Origin: Asaia bogorensis
GTDB taxonomy: Bacteria > Pseudomonadota > Alphaproteobacteria > Acetobacterales > Acetobacteraceae
DNA length: 42,805 nucleotides
Assembly: GCA_945873195.1 (NCBI GenBank)
Contig: CAMCDA010000013.1
Span: 1-42,805, forward strand
Direction of reading: 5' to 3'
Of this stretch, positions 24,224 to 35,791 are shown in pieces. Made by a program: the position numbers and the translations under genes. The notes below the pieces were generated by a model. That model worked only from the letters and a program-made list of their open reading frames with translations. It did no database searches and had not been told where the DNA came from. How positions within the stretch are numbered: position 1 is the stretch's first letter; the number at the start of each line of letters is the position of its first letter.

Positions 24224-25915
24224 ATGAGCCACCGTCCCACCGTCTATGGCACGCGCCACGCCGTCTCGGCCGGGCACTACCTTGCCGCCGCCGCCGCCTT
24301 CTCCATCCTTGAATCCGGCGGCAACGCCATCGACGCCGGATGCGCCGCCGGCATCGCGCTCGGCGTTCTGCAACCGGACCTCGTGAACGTCGCGGGGGTG
24401 GCGCCCATCCTCATCCGCCTCGCCGATGGCAGCGTCGAAAGCATCGCCGGCCTCGGCTGGTGGCCCAAATCGCTGCCCGCCGACCTGTTCATGCGAGAAC
24501 ACGGGGGCAAGATCCCGGACGGGGTACTCCGCACGGTCGTCCCCTCCGCCCCCGACGCCTGGATCACCGCGCTCCGCCGCCACGGGACCATGCGCTTCGC
24601 CGATGTCGCCGCCGCCGCCATTCGTTTCGCGGCCGAGGGCTACAGCGTCTATCCCCTGCTGGAGACCTCGATCAAATCCCACGCCCATGAATACGCGCGC
24701 TGGGAAGGCAACACGGCGATCTTCATGCCCCGGGGCAAGCCGCTGGCAACCGGCGAGATGCTGATCCAGGCGGCCCTGTCACGCACCCTGCAATACATGG
24801 CCGACCAGGACCTGGCCGCCGGCCCCGACCGCATGGCCGGCCTGCAAGCCGCCCACGACGCCTTCTACAAGGGCGACATCGCGCGGGAGATCATCCGTTT
24901 CCAGCAGGAAAACGGCGGCTATCTCTCGATGTCCGACCTGGCGGAATACCATTCCCCGATCGAACCCGTCGTCCGCCGCAACTGGCGCGGCCACGAACTG
25001 ATCACCTGCGGCCCCTGGTGCCAGGGCCCCGCCCTGCAACAGGCGCTCGCTTTGGTCGAGCAGGTCGGGATTGACGGCCTCGCCCACAACTCCGCCGACT
25101 ACATCCACCGCCTGACCGAGTGCATCAACCTGGCCCTCGCGGACCGGGAGCATTTCTTCGGCGATCCGAACTTCGTGGACGTGCCGATCAACCATTTGCT
25201 CGACCCCGCCACCATCAAACGCCGAGCGGCGGCGGTGCGCGATGACCGGGCGTTCGGGGAAATGCCGGCCCCGCTGGATATCCCCAACCGGTCCTATCAG
25301 GCGTCGGAACTGGAACTGCCGCGGGTGGAGGCCGATACCTCCTACGCCTGCGTCGTCGACCGCTGGGGCAACGCCTTCAGCGTCACCCCGTCCGACGGCT
25401 GCGGCAATGTCCCGATCATCCCCTCCCTCGGGATTGCCCCGTCCGGCCGAGGCTCCCAGTCCCGCCCCGATCCGAAACACCCGGCCGGCGTCGCCCCCGG
25501 CAAGCGCCCGCGTCTGACACCCAACCCCGCGATCCTGGTCACCGAGGACGGCGGCGTCATGCCCTTCGGCACCCCGGGCGGGGATGTGCAGATCCAGGCC
25601 ATGCTCCAGGTCATGCTGAACGTCATGCATTTCGGCATGGACCCGCAGACCGCTATCGAGGCGCCGCGCTTCGCCTCCTACTCCTTCCCGTCGTCCTTCG
25701 CGCCGTTCGAATACTTCCCCGGCAGGCTGGCGATGGAAGGGCGGATCGACAAATCCGTGCGCGACGACCTGGCCGCGCGCGGGCATGAAATCCATACATG
25801 GCCGGAATGGACCTGGCTCGCCGGCAGCGTGGAGGCGATTCTGTCCGACCCGAAAACCGGCCTGAAGGGTGGCGGCGCCGATCCTCGCCGCCCGGCCTAT
25901 GCGATCGCGATCTGA
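24224..25915 (+). CDS. Gamma-glutamyltransferase family protein (2)
   Basis: A 563-aa Ntn-hydrolase of the gamma-glutamyltransferase family, distant from the first copy. The N-terminal block ESGGNAIDAGCAAGIALGVLQPD is typical. The probable processing and catalytic threonine is T372 in EADTSYACVVDRWGN, followed by the small-subunit blocks RLTPNPAILV, FGTPGGDVQIQAMLQV and AIEAPRFASY. The usual GTG-NN motif after the threonine is replaced by SLGIAPSGRGSQ, so it is not a classical glutathione transpeptidase. There is no signal peptide. GGGGAG precedes the ATG. Its 3' end overlaps the convergent LuxR gene by 19 bp. Confidence 0.8.
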   Translation: MSHRPTVYGTRHAVSAGHYLAAAAAFSILESGGNAIDAGCAAGIALGVLQPDLVNVAGVAPILIRLADGSVESIAGLGWWPKSLPADLFMREHGGKIPDGVLRTVVPSAPDAWITALRRHGTMRFADVAAAAIRFAAEGYSVYPLLETSIKSHAHEYARWEGNTAIFMPRGKPLATGEMLIQAALSRTLQYMADQDLAAGPDRMAGLQAAHDAFYKGDIAREIIRFQQENGGYLSMSDLAEYHSPIEPVVRRNWRGHELITCGPWCQGPALQQALALVEQVGIDGLAHNSADYIHRLTECINLALADREHFFGDPNFVDVPINHLLDPATIKRRAAAVRDDRAFGEMPAPLDIPNRSYQASELELPRVEADTSYACVVDRWGNAFSVTPSDGCGNVPIIPSLGIAPSGRGSQSRPDPKHPAGVAPGKRPRLTPNPAILVTEDGGVMPFGTPGGDVQIQAMLQVMLNVMHFGMDPQTAIEAPRFASYSFPSSFAPFEYFPGRLAMEGRIDKSVRDDLAARGHEIHTWPEWTWLAGSVEAILSDPKTGLKGGGADPRRPAYAIAI

Positions 25916-27051
25916 CGCATGACGGCACCGACCAGGGCCACAAGCTCCGCCTGACGCCGGCATCCGGTCTTGCGCCGGATGTTGGCCATCTGCGACCGCA
26001 CCGTTTCCAAGGACACCCCACGCTTGCGGGCATGATCCGCCAGCGTGGTCCCGCCCGCCAGGGCGGCGGCGAGCGAGGCCTCGGCCGGGGAAAGGCCGAG
26101 CGCCTGGCGCAGGCGGATGGAGGCGGCGGCGGTGCGGGCCTCGGTGTCGGTCACGATCAGCACCACGCCTTCAACCCCGGCAAACGGTCCATCATGACCG
26201 GGGCGCAGGGGCAGGACCTGGATCAGCCAGGGGGCCAGGCCGGAGGGACGCATGGCCTGGAACCCGGTCGTATCCGGCAGCACCCGCATGTGGCCGCTGA
26301 CGACGGAGAGGCTTTGGCGGATCGCCCGATCCACGTCGCGCTGGGCCGCCGGATCGCACAGCCGCACGCACCCCGCGCCGAGGGCCAAACCATCCCGCGT
26401 GGCCAGGAACCGGGCCAGGGTCGCGTTGACGAAATGCAGCCGGCGTTCGGTGTCCAGCACCGCGACCCCGTGGTGCATCCCGTCCATGCCGGTGGCCGAG
26501 GACATCGCCCGGGCGTCGGTCAGCCGCAATTCGGCCAGCAAGGCGCGCTTGAGATGCGGGTAAAGCCGGGTCATCAGGGCTTCCTCCCGCGGGCCGAACG
26601 GGTCCCGGCCCAATGGCCGCTGGATGGCGACGATGCCGGTGACCTCGGCCCCCACCTCGAACCGCGCCGCCAGGCTATGGAACGCGGGCGCTCGCCTGAC
26701 CGCAAATTCGTTCCAGCACGGGGAACGTTCCAGCGCCTCGGCCGGCAGCACGCGGCCGAAGCTGATCACGCCGGCGGGCTGGGCCACCCCTGCTTCCATG
26801 CGCGGATCGAGCGGCATCCAATGCGTCGCGTGGTCCGCGAGGGCCGCCGGGTCGAAGCCCATTTGGGAGAAACGGCCAACCGGGATGGTGTCATCGGCGT
26901 TGAAGAAGACGCGGGTGGCGAAGGCGGTTTCTCCGCCAAGCGCGTCGGCGAGCCGGCCCAGCGCCTGTTCAAGCGGCGTACCGTCGAGGACGTCGGCGTA
27001 GAGACGCATCGCCAGACGTTCCGGCAGTTCCTGGTCATCATCCACGGTCAT
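25897..27051 (-). CDS. LuxR-type transcriptional regulator with PAS/GAF-like N-terminus
   Basis: A 384-aa regulator. The C-terminal 60-70 residues are a LuxR-type helix-turn-helix (LSPAEASLAAALAGGTTLADHARKRGVSLETVRSQMANIRRKTG). Before it, a PAS-like block (GMDGMHHGVAVLDTERRLHFVNATLARFLA) sits near residues 208-238, and the N-terminal half looks like a sensory domain. No receiver domain is evident. It is divergent from the MmgE/PrpD gene across a 397-bp gap rich in palindromes, and convergent with the gamma-glutamyltransferase gene. It is a likely local regulator of the catabolic genes at 27449-29958, inferred from position. The start is uncertain, with no clear ribosome binding site. Confidence 0.75.
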   Translation of the reverse strand: MTVDDDQELPERLAMRLYADVLDGTPLEQALGRLADALGGETAFATRVFFNADDTIPVGRFSQMGFDPAALADHATHWMPLDPRMEAGVAQPAGVISFGRVLPAEALERSPCWNEFAVRRAPAFHSLAARFEVGAEVTGIVAIQRPLGRDPFGPREEALMTRLYPHLKRALLAELRLTDARAMSSATGMDGMHHGVAVLDTERRLHFVNATLARFLATRDGLALGAGCVRLCDPAAQRDVDRAIRQSLSVVSGHMRVLPDTTGFQAMRPSGLAPWLIQVLPLRPGHDGPFAGVEGVVLIVTDTEARTAAASIRLRQALGLSPAEASLAAALAGGTTLADHARKRGVSLETVRSQMANIRRKTGCRRQAELVALVGAVMRQIAIA

Positions 27052-27069
27052 GGCGCCGGCCTGGGCAGG

Positions 27070-27087
27070 ATCACCCGCGCGGGTGAT
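27070..27087. promoter_or_regulatory. Perfect 18-bp palindrome before the LuxR gene
   Basis: ATCACCCGCGCGGGTGAT is its own reverse complement and is flanked by GG and TCC. It lies 19 nt upstream of the regulator start on the minus strand, a good place for autoregulation, though it could also be a stem in the leader. Confidence 0.5.
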
Positions 27088-27196
27088 TCCAGGACGCGCC
27101 CGGATGTGCTGAAAAGGATGCTACGGGATCGGAACGGTCTCATGCCTTGTGGTCCATGGCGGGACAAGGGCGCATTCCGTTGTCCGCCACGGAAAC

Positions 27197-27297
27197 TTGT
27201 CGAATATGTCTGTGATCTTCTATACTCGGTCCGCCGTCAAAGTGAATTTGACGGCCCTTTTGACGGCGGTTTAGCCGCCCCAAACAATGCTTTGACG
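27197..27297 (+). promoter_or_regulatory. Possible promoter with TTTGACG operator repeats
   Basis: TTGTCG (27197-27202) and TATACT (27221-27226) with an 18-bp spacer could be a -35/-10 pair. Directly after come CGTCAAA (27235-27241)/TTTGACG (27247-27253) as an inverted pair with 5-nt spacer, then two more TTTGACG copies (27259-27265, 27291-27297) and a GGCGG/CCGCC hairpin between them. The gene start is about 220 nt from this promoter. The remainder of 27052-27448 shows nothing else. Confidence 0.4.
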
Positions 27298-27448
27298 TTC
27301 CCGCCGACCATTCCGCCTACGGAATTTCAGAACCATCCCGCGCGGCGTGATGACGCGCCGCTTCGATCCACTTTCATGACGAATCGTTGCCCGGGTGCGT
27401 GGCGCGAGCGGATATGCGACCCTGTCCCCGGAATGGGAGGAAACACGG

Positions 27449-28786
27449 ATGTCACAGGATCATGTCGGGCAGCGCCTGGGCGCCTTCGTCGCCTCCACGG
27501 ACGACCTGCCGGAGGCCCTGCTGCATGAGGGTCGACGCTCGCTGCTGAACTTCCTGGGCTGCGCGCTGGGGGTTGCCGCCACCCCGCCGATCGACATGGC
27601 CATGCGGGTCCTGGTCCCGGTCAGCGGCGCCGACCGGGTTACGGTGATCGGTCGGGCCGAACGGCTGGACGTGCTGGGTGCCGCCTTCATCAACGCCGTC
27701 AGCGGCAATCTGCTGGATTACGACGATACCCATCTGCGGACGGTGATCCATCCGACCGCCCCGGTGGCACCGGCGGTGCTGGCCCTGGCCGAACAGCGGG
27801 GCCTGACCGGGGCCGCCGTCCTGCGCGCCTTCCTGCTCGGCGCCGAGGTTGAGTGCCGCATCGGCAACGCCGTGTCCCCCGGTCATTACGCGCGCGGCTG
27901 GCACATCACGTCGACCTGCGGCGTGTTCGGATCCGCGGCCGCCGCGGCAAGGCTGCTGGGCCTGGACGCCGAACGGACCTGGCACGCCCTCGGCATCGCC
28001 GCGAGCCAATCCGCCGGCAGCGTGGAAAACCTGCCGAGCGCCGCCAAGAACGTCAGCGTGGGCAACGCCGCCCGGAACGGCATCTTCGCCGCCCTACTCG
28101 CCGAACAGGGCTACACCGCCGCCCCCGCCGCCATCGAAGGCCCGCTCGGCTGGGCGCGCGGCATGGGAGACGAACCGCAGGTCAAGGAGATGACGGAAGG
28201 CCTGGGCCAGCGGTGGGAGATCGCGAAGAACACCTACAAGCCCTACCCCTGCGGCATCGTCATGCACGCCGTCATCGATGCCTGCCTGGAACTGCGCCGC
28301 GACCACGGATTGACCCCGGAACGGATCGCGGAGGTCACCGTCTCCGGCGATCAACTGCTGCTGGACCGGGGCGATCGGATCGTTCGCAACGAACGCGATG
28401 CCCGCGTCAGCATCCACCATTGCGCCGCCGTTTCATTCCTGTTCGGCGCCGCCGGGCTGCATGAATTTTCCGATGAAATCACCCACGATCCGGCCGTCGT
28501 GGCCTTGCGGTCCCGCGTCAAGGCACGGCTCGACGCCGGCAGTCCGCGCGGCGCCGCAACCGCCATCGTCCGCACCACGGATGGCCGGACCTTCGAGGCG
28601 ACCGTGCATCACCCCAAGGGCAGCGAGCAGAACCCGCTGACGGACCGGGAGCTCGAGGACAAGCTGCGGGACTCCTGCCGCCATGGTGGATTTACCGGCG
28701 CAATCGATACGATCATCGGACGGACATGGGAGATCGACCGCCTGCCCTCCATCACCCCTCTGGCCCGCGCGCTTGCACGGGATTGA
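27449..28786 (+). CDS. MmgE/PrpD family protein
   Basis: A 445-aa protein of the MmgE/PrpD family, which includes 2-methylcitrate dehydratase, iminodisuccinate epimerase and cis-aconitate decarboxylase. Family marks are LLDYDDTH (with the conserved DDTH), HPTAPVAPAVLALAE, GWHITSTCGVFGSAAAAARLLGL and NTYKPYPCGIVMHAVIDA. No signal peptide. The start is set at 27449 because GGGAGG lies 8 nt upstream. The next gene, an amidohydrolase, begins 74 bp downstream on the same strand. No prpB/prpC genes are nearby, so methylcitrate activity is not indicated; the substrate is unknown. Confidence 0.87.
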   Translation: MSQDHVGQRLGAFVASTDDLPEALLHEGRRSLLNFLGCALGVAATPPIDMAMRVLVPVSGADRVTVIGRAERLDVLGAAFINAVSGNLLDYDDTHLRTVIHPTAPVAPAVLALAEQRGLTGAAVLRAFLLGAEVECRIGNAVSPGHYARGWHITSTCGVFGSAAAAARLLGLDAERTWHALGIAASQSAGSVENLPSAAKNVSVGNAARNGIFAALLAEQGYTAAPAAIEGPLGWARGMGDEPQVKEMTEGLGQRWEIAKNTYKPYPCGIVMHAVIDACLELRRDHGLTPERIAEVTVSGDQLLLDRGDRIVRNERDARVSIHHCAAVSFLFGAAGLHEFSDEITHDPAVVALRSRVKARLDAGSPRGAATAIVRTTDGRTFEATVHHPKGSEQNPLTDRELEDKLRDSCRHGGFTGAIDTIIGRTWEIDRLPSITPLARALARD

Positions 28787-28860
28787 TACCGGCCGGTAGG
28801 ATCGTCGGGAGGGAACAGGCCGGTCATCAAGACGGGCCGCCAAGAGAAATGGAACCGCCC

Positions 28861-29958
28861 ATGACCGCTCTCCCGATTTCCGCCGACTCCCATATCACCG
28901 AGCCGCCGGACTGCTATCGCGCCCATATCGACCCGAAGTTCCGCGACCGCGCGCCGTCGATCGTGCGCGATGACCGGCTGGGCGATATCTATGTGATCGA
29001 GGGGATGAAGCAGACCATTCCCCTCAGCCTGATCTCGGCCGCTGGCATCGATCCCACCCTGCTCCGCAAGGACGGCGCTCGGTTCGAGGACCTGCATCGC
29101 GGCGGCTGGGACCCCAAGGCGCGGATGGGCGACCAGGATCGCGACGGCGTGGGCGCGGAAGTCATCTACCCGAGCGTCGGCATGGTCCTGTGTAACCACA
29201 AGGACCTCGACTACAAGCATGCCTGCCTGGAGGCGTATAATCGCTGGCTCGAAGGCTATGTCTCCCAGTCGCCCGACCGGTTGATCGGGCTGGGGCAGAC
29301 CGCGATCCGCACCGTCAAGGACGGGATCGCCGACCTGGAGCGCATCAAGGCGATGGGGTTCCGGGGTGTGATGATGCCGGGTAACCCCGGCGAGTCGGAT
29401 TATGACGACCCGGCCTATGACCCGTTCTGGGAAGCGGCGGTGGCGCTGAACCTGCCTCTATCGTTCCACATCCTGACATCCAGCTCCGATGCGACGAATC
29501 GGCCGCGCGGGCCCAAGGTCAGCAGCTTCCTGACGATCATCCGCGGCTGCCAGGACATCATCGCGATGATGATCATGAGCGGCGTGTTCATGCGCCACCC
29601 CAAGCTGAAGGTCGCCTGCGTGGAGGCCGATGCGGGCTGGGGGCCGCATTTCATGTATCGGATGGATCACGCCTACAAGCGGCACCGCCACTGGCTGAAG
29701 GGGCAGGAGCTGGAGATGCTACCGTCGGACTACTTCAAGGAGAACATCCGCCTGACGTTCCAGGACGACCACGTGGCATTCCAGCTGGCGCACATGATGG
29801 CGCCGCACCAGTTGATGTGGGCGAACGACTTCCCGCACAGCGACTCGACCTGGCCGTGGAGCCAGGATGTGCTGACGGAACAGACGGCGGGGATGGACCC
29901 GGCGCTGCGGCAGAGGATCGTGCGGGACAACTGCGCGGCGTTCTACGGGTTGGCGTAA
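28861..29958 (+). CDS. Amidohydrolase family 2 (ACMSD-like) metal-dependent hydrolase
   Basis: A 365-aa TIM-barrel enzyme of the amidohydrolase-2 group, which contains decarboxylases and hydrolases of aromatic and related acids. The metal-binding opening is ADSHITEP (D9, H11, E14) rather than the common HxH; the barrel histidine in LSFHIL and the late aspartate in WANDFPHSDSTWP are also present. An ATG at 28849 is an alternative start; ribosome binding sites are weak for both. It probably follows MmgE/PrpD in one transcript. Substrate unknown. The GC palindromes after the stop should terminate transcription. Confidence 0.82.
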   Translation: MTALPISADSHITEPPDCYRAHIDPKFRDRAPSIVRDDRLGDIYVIEGMKQTIPLSLISAAGIDPTLLRKDGARFEDLHRGGWDPKARMGDQDRDGVGAEVIYPSVGMVLCNHKDLDYKHACLEAYNRWLEGYVSQSPDRLIGLGQTAIRTVKDGIADLERIKAMGFRGVMMPGNPGESDYDDPAYDPFWEAAVALNLPLSFHILTSSSDATNRPRGPKVSSFLTIIRGCQDIIAMMIMSGVFMRHPKLKVACVEADAGWGPHFMYRMDHAYKRHRHWLKGQELEMLPSDYFKENIRLTFQDDHVAFQLAHMMAPHQLMWANDFPHSDSTWPWSQDVLTEQTAGMDPALRQRIVRDNCAAFYGLA

Positions 29959-29969
29959 CGGACTATTTC

Positions 29970-30071
29970 CCCCTCCCCCCTTGAGGGGGAGGGTTGGGGT
30001 GGGGGGTCGAAACCCCACCGACAATGCCGCGATGCCCCCTCACCCCAGCCCTCCCCCTCAAGGGGGGAGGG
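29970..30071. repeat. Paired GC palindromes between convergent genes
   Basis: CCCTCCCCC (29971-29979)/GGGGGAGGG (29985-29993) and CCCTCCCCC (30049-30057)/GGGGGAGGG (30063-30071) are two palindromes about 55 bp apart. The loops (CTTGA and TCAAG) are reverse complements, so the pair is itself inverted. They lie between the stops of the convergent amidohydrolase and dioxygenase genes and probably act as a bidirectional terminator. Confidence 0.7.
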
Positions 30072-30091
30072 GGCGTTGACCGGGGATACCC

Positions 30092-30973
30092 CTACTCCGC
30101 CGCCTGCGCGGAAGCCTGCCCCTGCACCGTAAAGAACGACGCCGACTTCGGCTGCTGCGGCAGTTCCACCGTCCCGCCGCTCAACCGAGCCACCCGCGAC
30201 GGCTTGCCCCGCACAATCTCACCCTCATGCGTGCTCGGCATCGGGTTCGCCGCGATCGGCACGGCATCGGCGGCGGAATACACGCAGATATACAGCCCGC
30301 GCGGCTTGTCCCCGGCATTGGCCGAAGACCCATGCGCCAGCTTCGTGTGCATCAAACACACGCTGCCAGCCGATCCGTAACAGGGGATGCTTCGCGCCAG
30401 CAGATCCTTCTCGGTCTCCGGCGCCACGGCACCGGTAAACCGCGCCCCGTCGAACAGAGAAAACATCGGCCCCTTATGCGACCCTGGCACGACGGTCAGA
30501 GCGCCATTCGTCTCATCAATGTCGTCCAGGAACAGCAGCGCCGTCACGACATCGTCGTTCGTGTGCGGCGTGTAGGCGAAGTCCTGGTGATACAGCACCT
30601 CGGTCTTCGCGCCGGTCAGCTTCAGGTTGATCTTGCAGTGGTGGAACTTCACATCCGGCCCGATCAGGTCGGCCACCATGTCGGTCATGCGGCTGCCCCG
30701 CATCACCTCCAGATAGGCGTCCGAGATATCGGACGGGTTGTTGATCCGCCGCAGCGCGGGGTGTTCGGCGCTATGCTCGGTGCCCATGTCGAACCGAGGC
30801 CGCCCATCGACGCAAGGCGGTCCGAACGGCACCTTATGCGCTCGGCTTTCGTCAACCCAGCCGGAGATTTCCTGACGCAAGGCGGCGAGTTGGGCTGGCG
30901 TTATCGCGTCCGACACCACCAAGCATCCATCGCGCCAGAACGCATCCTTTTGATCCTGTGTCAGAACGGACAT
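30092..30973 (-). CDS. Phytanoyl-CoA dioxygenase (PhyH) family protein
   Basis: A 293-aa Fe(II)/2-oxoglutarate-dependent oxygenase. Iron ligands are visible as H129 and D131 (YHQDFAYTPH) and H214 (LAHGSSAN); R225 (KPRGLYI) is in place to bind 2-oxoglutarate. The block GALTVVPGSHKGP is typical of the PhyH group. Hydroxylation of a small organic acid or acyl substrate is expected, with the exact substrate unknown. ATG 30973 is chosen because GGGAG lies 8 nt before it; the longer frame upstream runs into the tRNA gene. It is convergent with the amidohydrolase gene. Confidence 0.85.
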   Translation of the reverse strand: MSVLTQDQKDAFWRDGCLVVSDAITPAQLAALRQEISGWVDESRAHKVPFGPPCVDGRPRFDMGTEHSAEHPALRRINNPSDISDAYLEVMRGSRMTDMVADLIGPDVKFHHCKINLKLTGAKTEVLYHQDFAYTPHTNDDVVTALLFLDDIDETNGALTVVPGSHKGPMFSLFDGARFTGAVAPETEKDLLARSIPCYGSAGSVCLMHTKLAHGSSANAGDKPRGLYICVYSAADAVPIAANPMPSTHEGEIVRGKPSRVARLSGGTVELPQQPKSASFFTVQGQASAQAAE

Positions 30974-31006
30974 CGCTGTTCTCCCTGTCAGGAATGTTCG
31001 GAAGCT

Positions 31007-31082
31007 TGGTGAGCCCGCTGGGACTCGAACCCAGGACCCCAAGATTAAAAGTCTCGTGCTCTACCAGCTGAGCTACGGGCTC
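31007..31082 (-). tRNA. tRNA-Lys (anticodon UUU)
   Basis: The minus strand folds as a cloverleaf: acceptor GAGCCCG pairs with CGGGCTC, the D-arm reads TAGCTCAGCTGGTAGAGCA, the anticodon loop is CTTTTAA with anticodon TTT, and the T-arm holds GGTTCGAGTCC. The discriminator A and CCA end are encoded (31007-31010). There is no variable-arm extension. It lies between the cyclophilin and dioxygenase genes. Confidence 0.95.
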
Positions 31083-31154
31083 ATGTCGCATCGCGCGCGG
31101 CAAGGGCGCCTTGAACGCCAAGCCGCGCCGCGGGTCAAGGGTGTTGTGCGAATG

Positions 31155-31643
31155 CTAAACCGCGTCGGCCGCCATCTTCATGGAGATGATGCGATCCGGG
31201 TCGGTCACCGAGCCAGACCCGCCCGACCCGCGCTTGAGCTTGTCGATCGCTTCCATGCCTTCGATCACCTGGCCCCAGATCGTGTATTGCCCATCCAAAT
31301 GCGGCGACGGGGCGAACATGATGTAGAACTGGCTGTTCGCGCTATGCGGGTCCTGAGAACGCGCCATGCCGCAGGTGCCGCGCAGGAAGCGCGCTTCCCG
31401 CGTGAACTCGGCGCGGATGTTGGGCAGGTCGCTGCCGCCCATGCCCGTCCCGGTCGGGTCGCCGCCCTGGGCCATGAAACCCTCGATCACGCGATGAAAC
31501 GGGGTGCCGTCGTAGAAGCCCTGGCGCACCAGCGTGCGGATCTGCTCGCAATGATTCGGCGCGACGTCGGGGCGCAGGCGGATCACCACGCGGCCATGCG
31601 GGATTTCCATATGGATGATGTCGGTCAGGTCGGCGTCGCTCAT
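31155..31643 (-). CDS. Cytoplasmic cyclophilin-type peptidyl-prolyl isomerase
   Basis: A 162-aa cyclophilin that speeds proline cis-trans isomerisation during folding. Catalytic-region motifs are PFHRVIEGFMAQGGDPTGTG, then ANSQFYIMFAP and QYTIWGQVIEGME. There is no signal peptide, so it should act in the cytoplasm. The start at 31643 follows AAGGA with normal spacing. It lies 89 bp downstream of a closely similar exported paralogue, pointing to a tandem duplication with separate localisation. Confidence 0.92.
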   Translation of the reverse strand: MSDADLTDIIHMEIPHGRVVIRLRPDVAPNHCEQIRTLVRQGFYDGTPFHRVIEGFMAQGGDPTGTGMGGSDLPNIRAEFTREARFLRGTCGMARSQDPHSANSQFYIMFAPSPHLDGQYTIWGQVIEGMEAIDKLKRGSGGSGSVTDPDRIISMKMAADAV

Positions 31644-31678
31644 GCTGATGGTCCTTTGGGTTTGGGTACGGTGGGGCA

Positions 31679-31717
31679 AGCCCCCTCCCCCCGGTCCCCC
31701 CTCTCAAGCAAGGGGGG
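31679..31717. repeat. GC-rich palindrome between the two cyclophilin genes
   Basis: CCCCCC (31696-31701) and GGGGGG (31712-31717) around CTCAAGCAA, with a neighbouring CCCCCTCCCCCC run. It is a diverged member of the palindrome family seen at 6934, 16051 and 29971. Confidence 0.5.
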
Positions 31718-31732
31718 TAGAGTGGAATAAGC

Positions 31733-32281
31733 CTACTTCACGTCAGCCTGGACGCGCGCCTTCAACAGACGGTCGGGATTGGTGACGGTGCCACCGCCGC
31801 CCGCGCCGCGCTTGATCTGGTCGACGACTTCCATGCCCCGGACGACCTGGCCCCAGACCGTGTATTGCCCGTCCAGATTCGGCGCCGGCGCGAACATGAT
31901 GAAGAACTGGCTGTTCGCGCTGTTGGGATCCTGGGTCCGCGCCATGCCACACACGCCGCGCAGGAAGCGCCGCTTGCCGAACTCGGCCGGCAGGTTGGGC
32001 AGCGGGCTGCCGCCGGTGCCCGTGCCGGTCGGATCACCGCCCTGCGCCATGAACCCCTCGATCACGCGATGGAACGGCGTGTTGTCGTAGAAGCCCTGCC
32101 GAGCGAGCGTCTTGATCCGCTCCACATGCTTGGGCGCCAGGTCAGGGAACATCTGGATCACGACCTGGCCCTGCTTGAGGTCCAGGACCAACGTGTTCTC
32201 GGGGTCGAGCGCCGGCTGCGCCTCGGCCGCGCAGGCAATCGGCAACAGCGCGACACCGGCAATCAAGGTACGACGATGCAT
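31733..32281 (-). CDS. Exported cyclophilin-type peptidyl-prolyl isomerase
   Basis: A 182-aa cyclophilin with an N-terminal signal peptide (MHRRTLIAGVALLPIACAAEAQ), so it should act in the periplasm. The internal cysteine in IACAAEA is near a possible lipobox, but the signal-peptidase I site AEA-Q is equally likely. The catalytic core is the same as in its neighbour (PFHRVIEGFMAQGGDPTGTG, ANSQFFIMFAP, QYTVWGQVVRG). The start at 32281 follows GGAGAG at 4-6 nt. It lies 14 bp after coaD on the same strand. Confidence 0.9.
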   Translation of the reverse strand: MHRRTLIAGVALLPIACAAEAQPALDPENTLVLDLKQGQVVIQMFPDLAPKHVERIKTLARQGFYDNTPFHRVIEGFMAQGGDPTGTGTGGSPLPNLPAEFGKRRFLRGVCGMARTQDPNSANSQFFIMFAPAPNLDGQYTVWGQVVRGMEVVDQIKRGAGGGGTVTNPDRLLKARVQADVK

Positions 32282-32295
32282 AGAACTCTCCAATC

Positions 32296-32815
32296 TCAGC
32301 CGCGGACCTTGGCCAGGACCCGCTCATAGGTCAAAGGCGGTACGAAGGACGTGAAATCGCCCCCCATCTTTGCCACTTCCTTGACCAGGCGGGACGCGAT
32401 GAACTGGTGCCGCTCGCTCGCCATCAGGAAGACCGTCTCGACATCCGGGGCCATGCGGTAGTTCATGCCGGCCATCTGGAATTCGTAGTCGAAGTCCGAC
32501 ACCGCCCGCAGGCCGCGCACGATCATGCTGGCGCCTTCCCGCCGCGCGAAGTCGATCAGCAGGTCCTTGAACGGCACCACGTCGATGACCGTGTTGTTGC
32601 GCAGCGCGATGTCGCGCGTTTCGGCGCGCACAAGCTCGACCCGTTCCTCAAGCTCGAACAACGGCCCTTTCCCCAGATTGATCGCCACCCCAACCACCAA
32701 CCTATCCAACAGCCGAGCGGCTCGGCCGATGACGTCGAGATGACCGTTGGTGATGGGGTCGAACGTGCCGGGGTAGAGCCCAACCCGCTTGGATGCGGCG
32801 GGGACAGGCAAGGGA

Positions 32816-32823
<8 letters not shown>
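32296..32823 (-). CDS. coaD: Pantetheine-phosphate adenylyltransferase
   Basis: A 175-aa enzyme of coenzyme A synthesis that joins 4'-phosphopantetheine and AMP to give dephospho-CoA. The nucleotidyltransferase motif [10 protein letters not shown] (residues 19-28), the block [22 protein letters not shown] and [16 protein letters not shown] are all present, and the length is normal. GAGGAAGGA precedes the ATG. The start overlaps the end of gyrA by 8 bp, so its translation is probably coupled to gyrA. Confidence 0.95.
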
Positions 32824-35620
<2,797 letters not shown>

Positions 35621-35791
35621 AGGTGGCTCGGTCGGTTGGTCCGGGGCACCCGGCTCTCGGTTCGGCGCTGCGTCATGGGCGGGTAGATAGGCCGATTCCA
35701 GCCGGTTGGCGAGGGGGAACGTCGGTCGGCCCAGGACCCCTACGGGCGGCGGTCTCTACCGACCGCGCGCCCAAACACGCATCCGTATGCG

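Noticed and set aside
31133-31138. TTGACC as a -35 box for the tRNA-Lys gene
   Set aside because: The matching -10 position reads TTCAAG, too weak to call a promoter.
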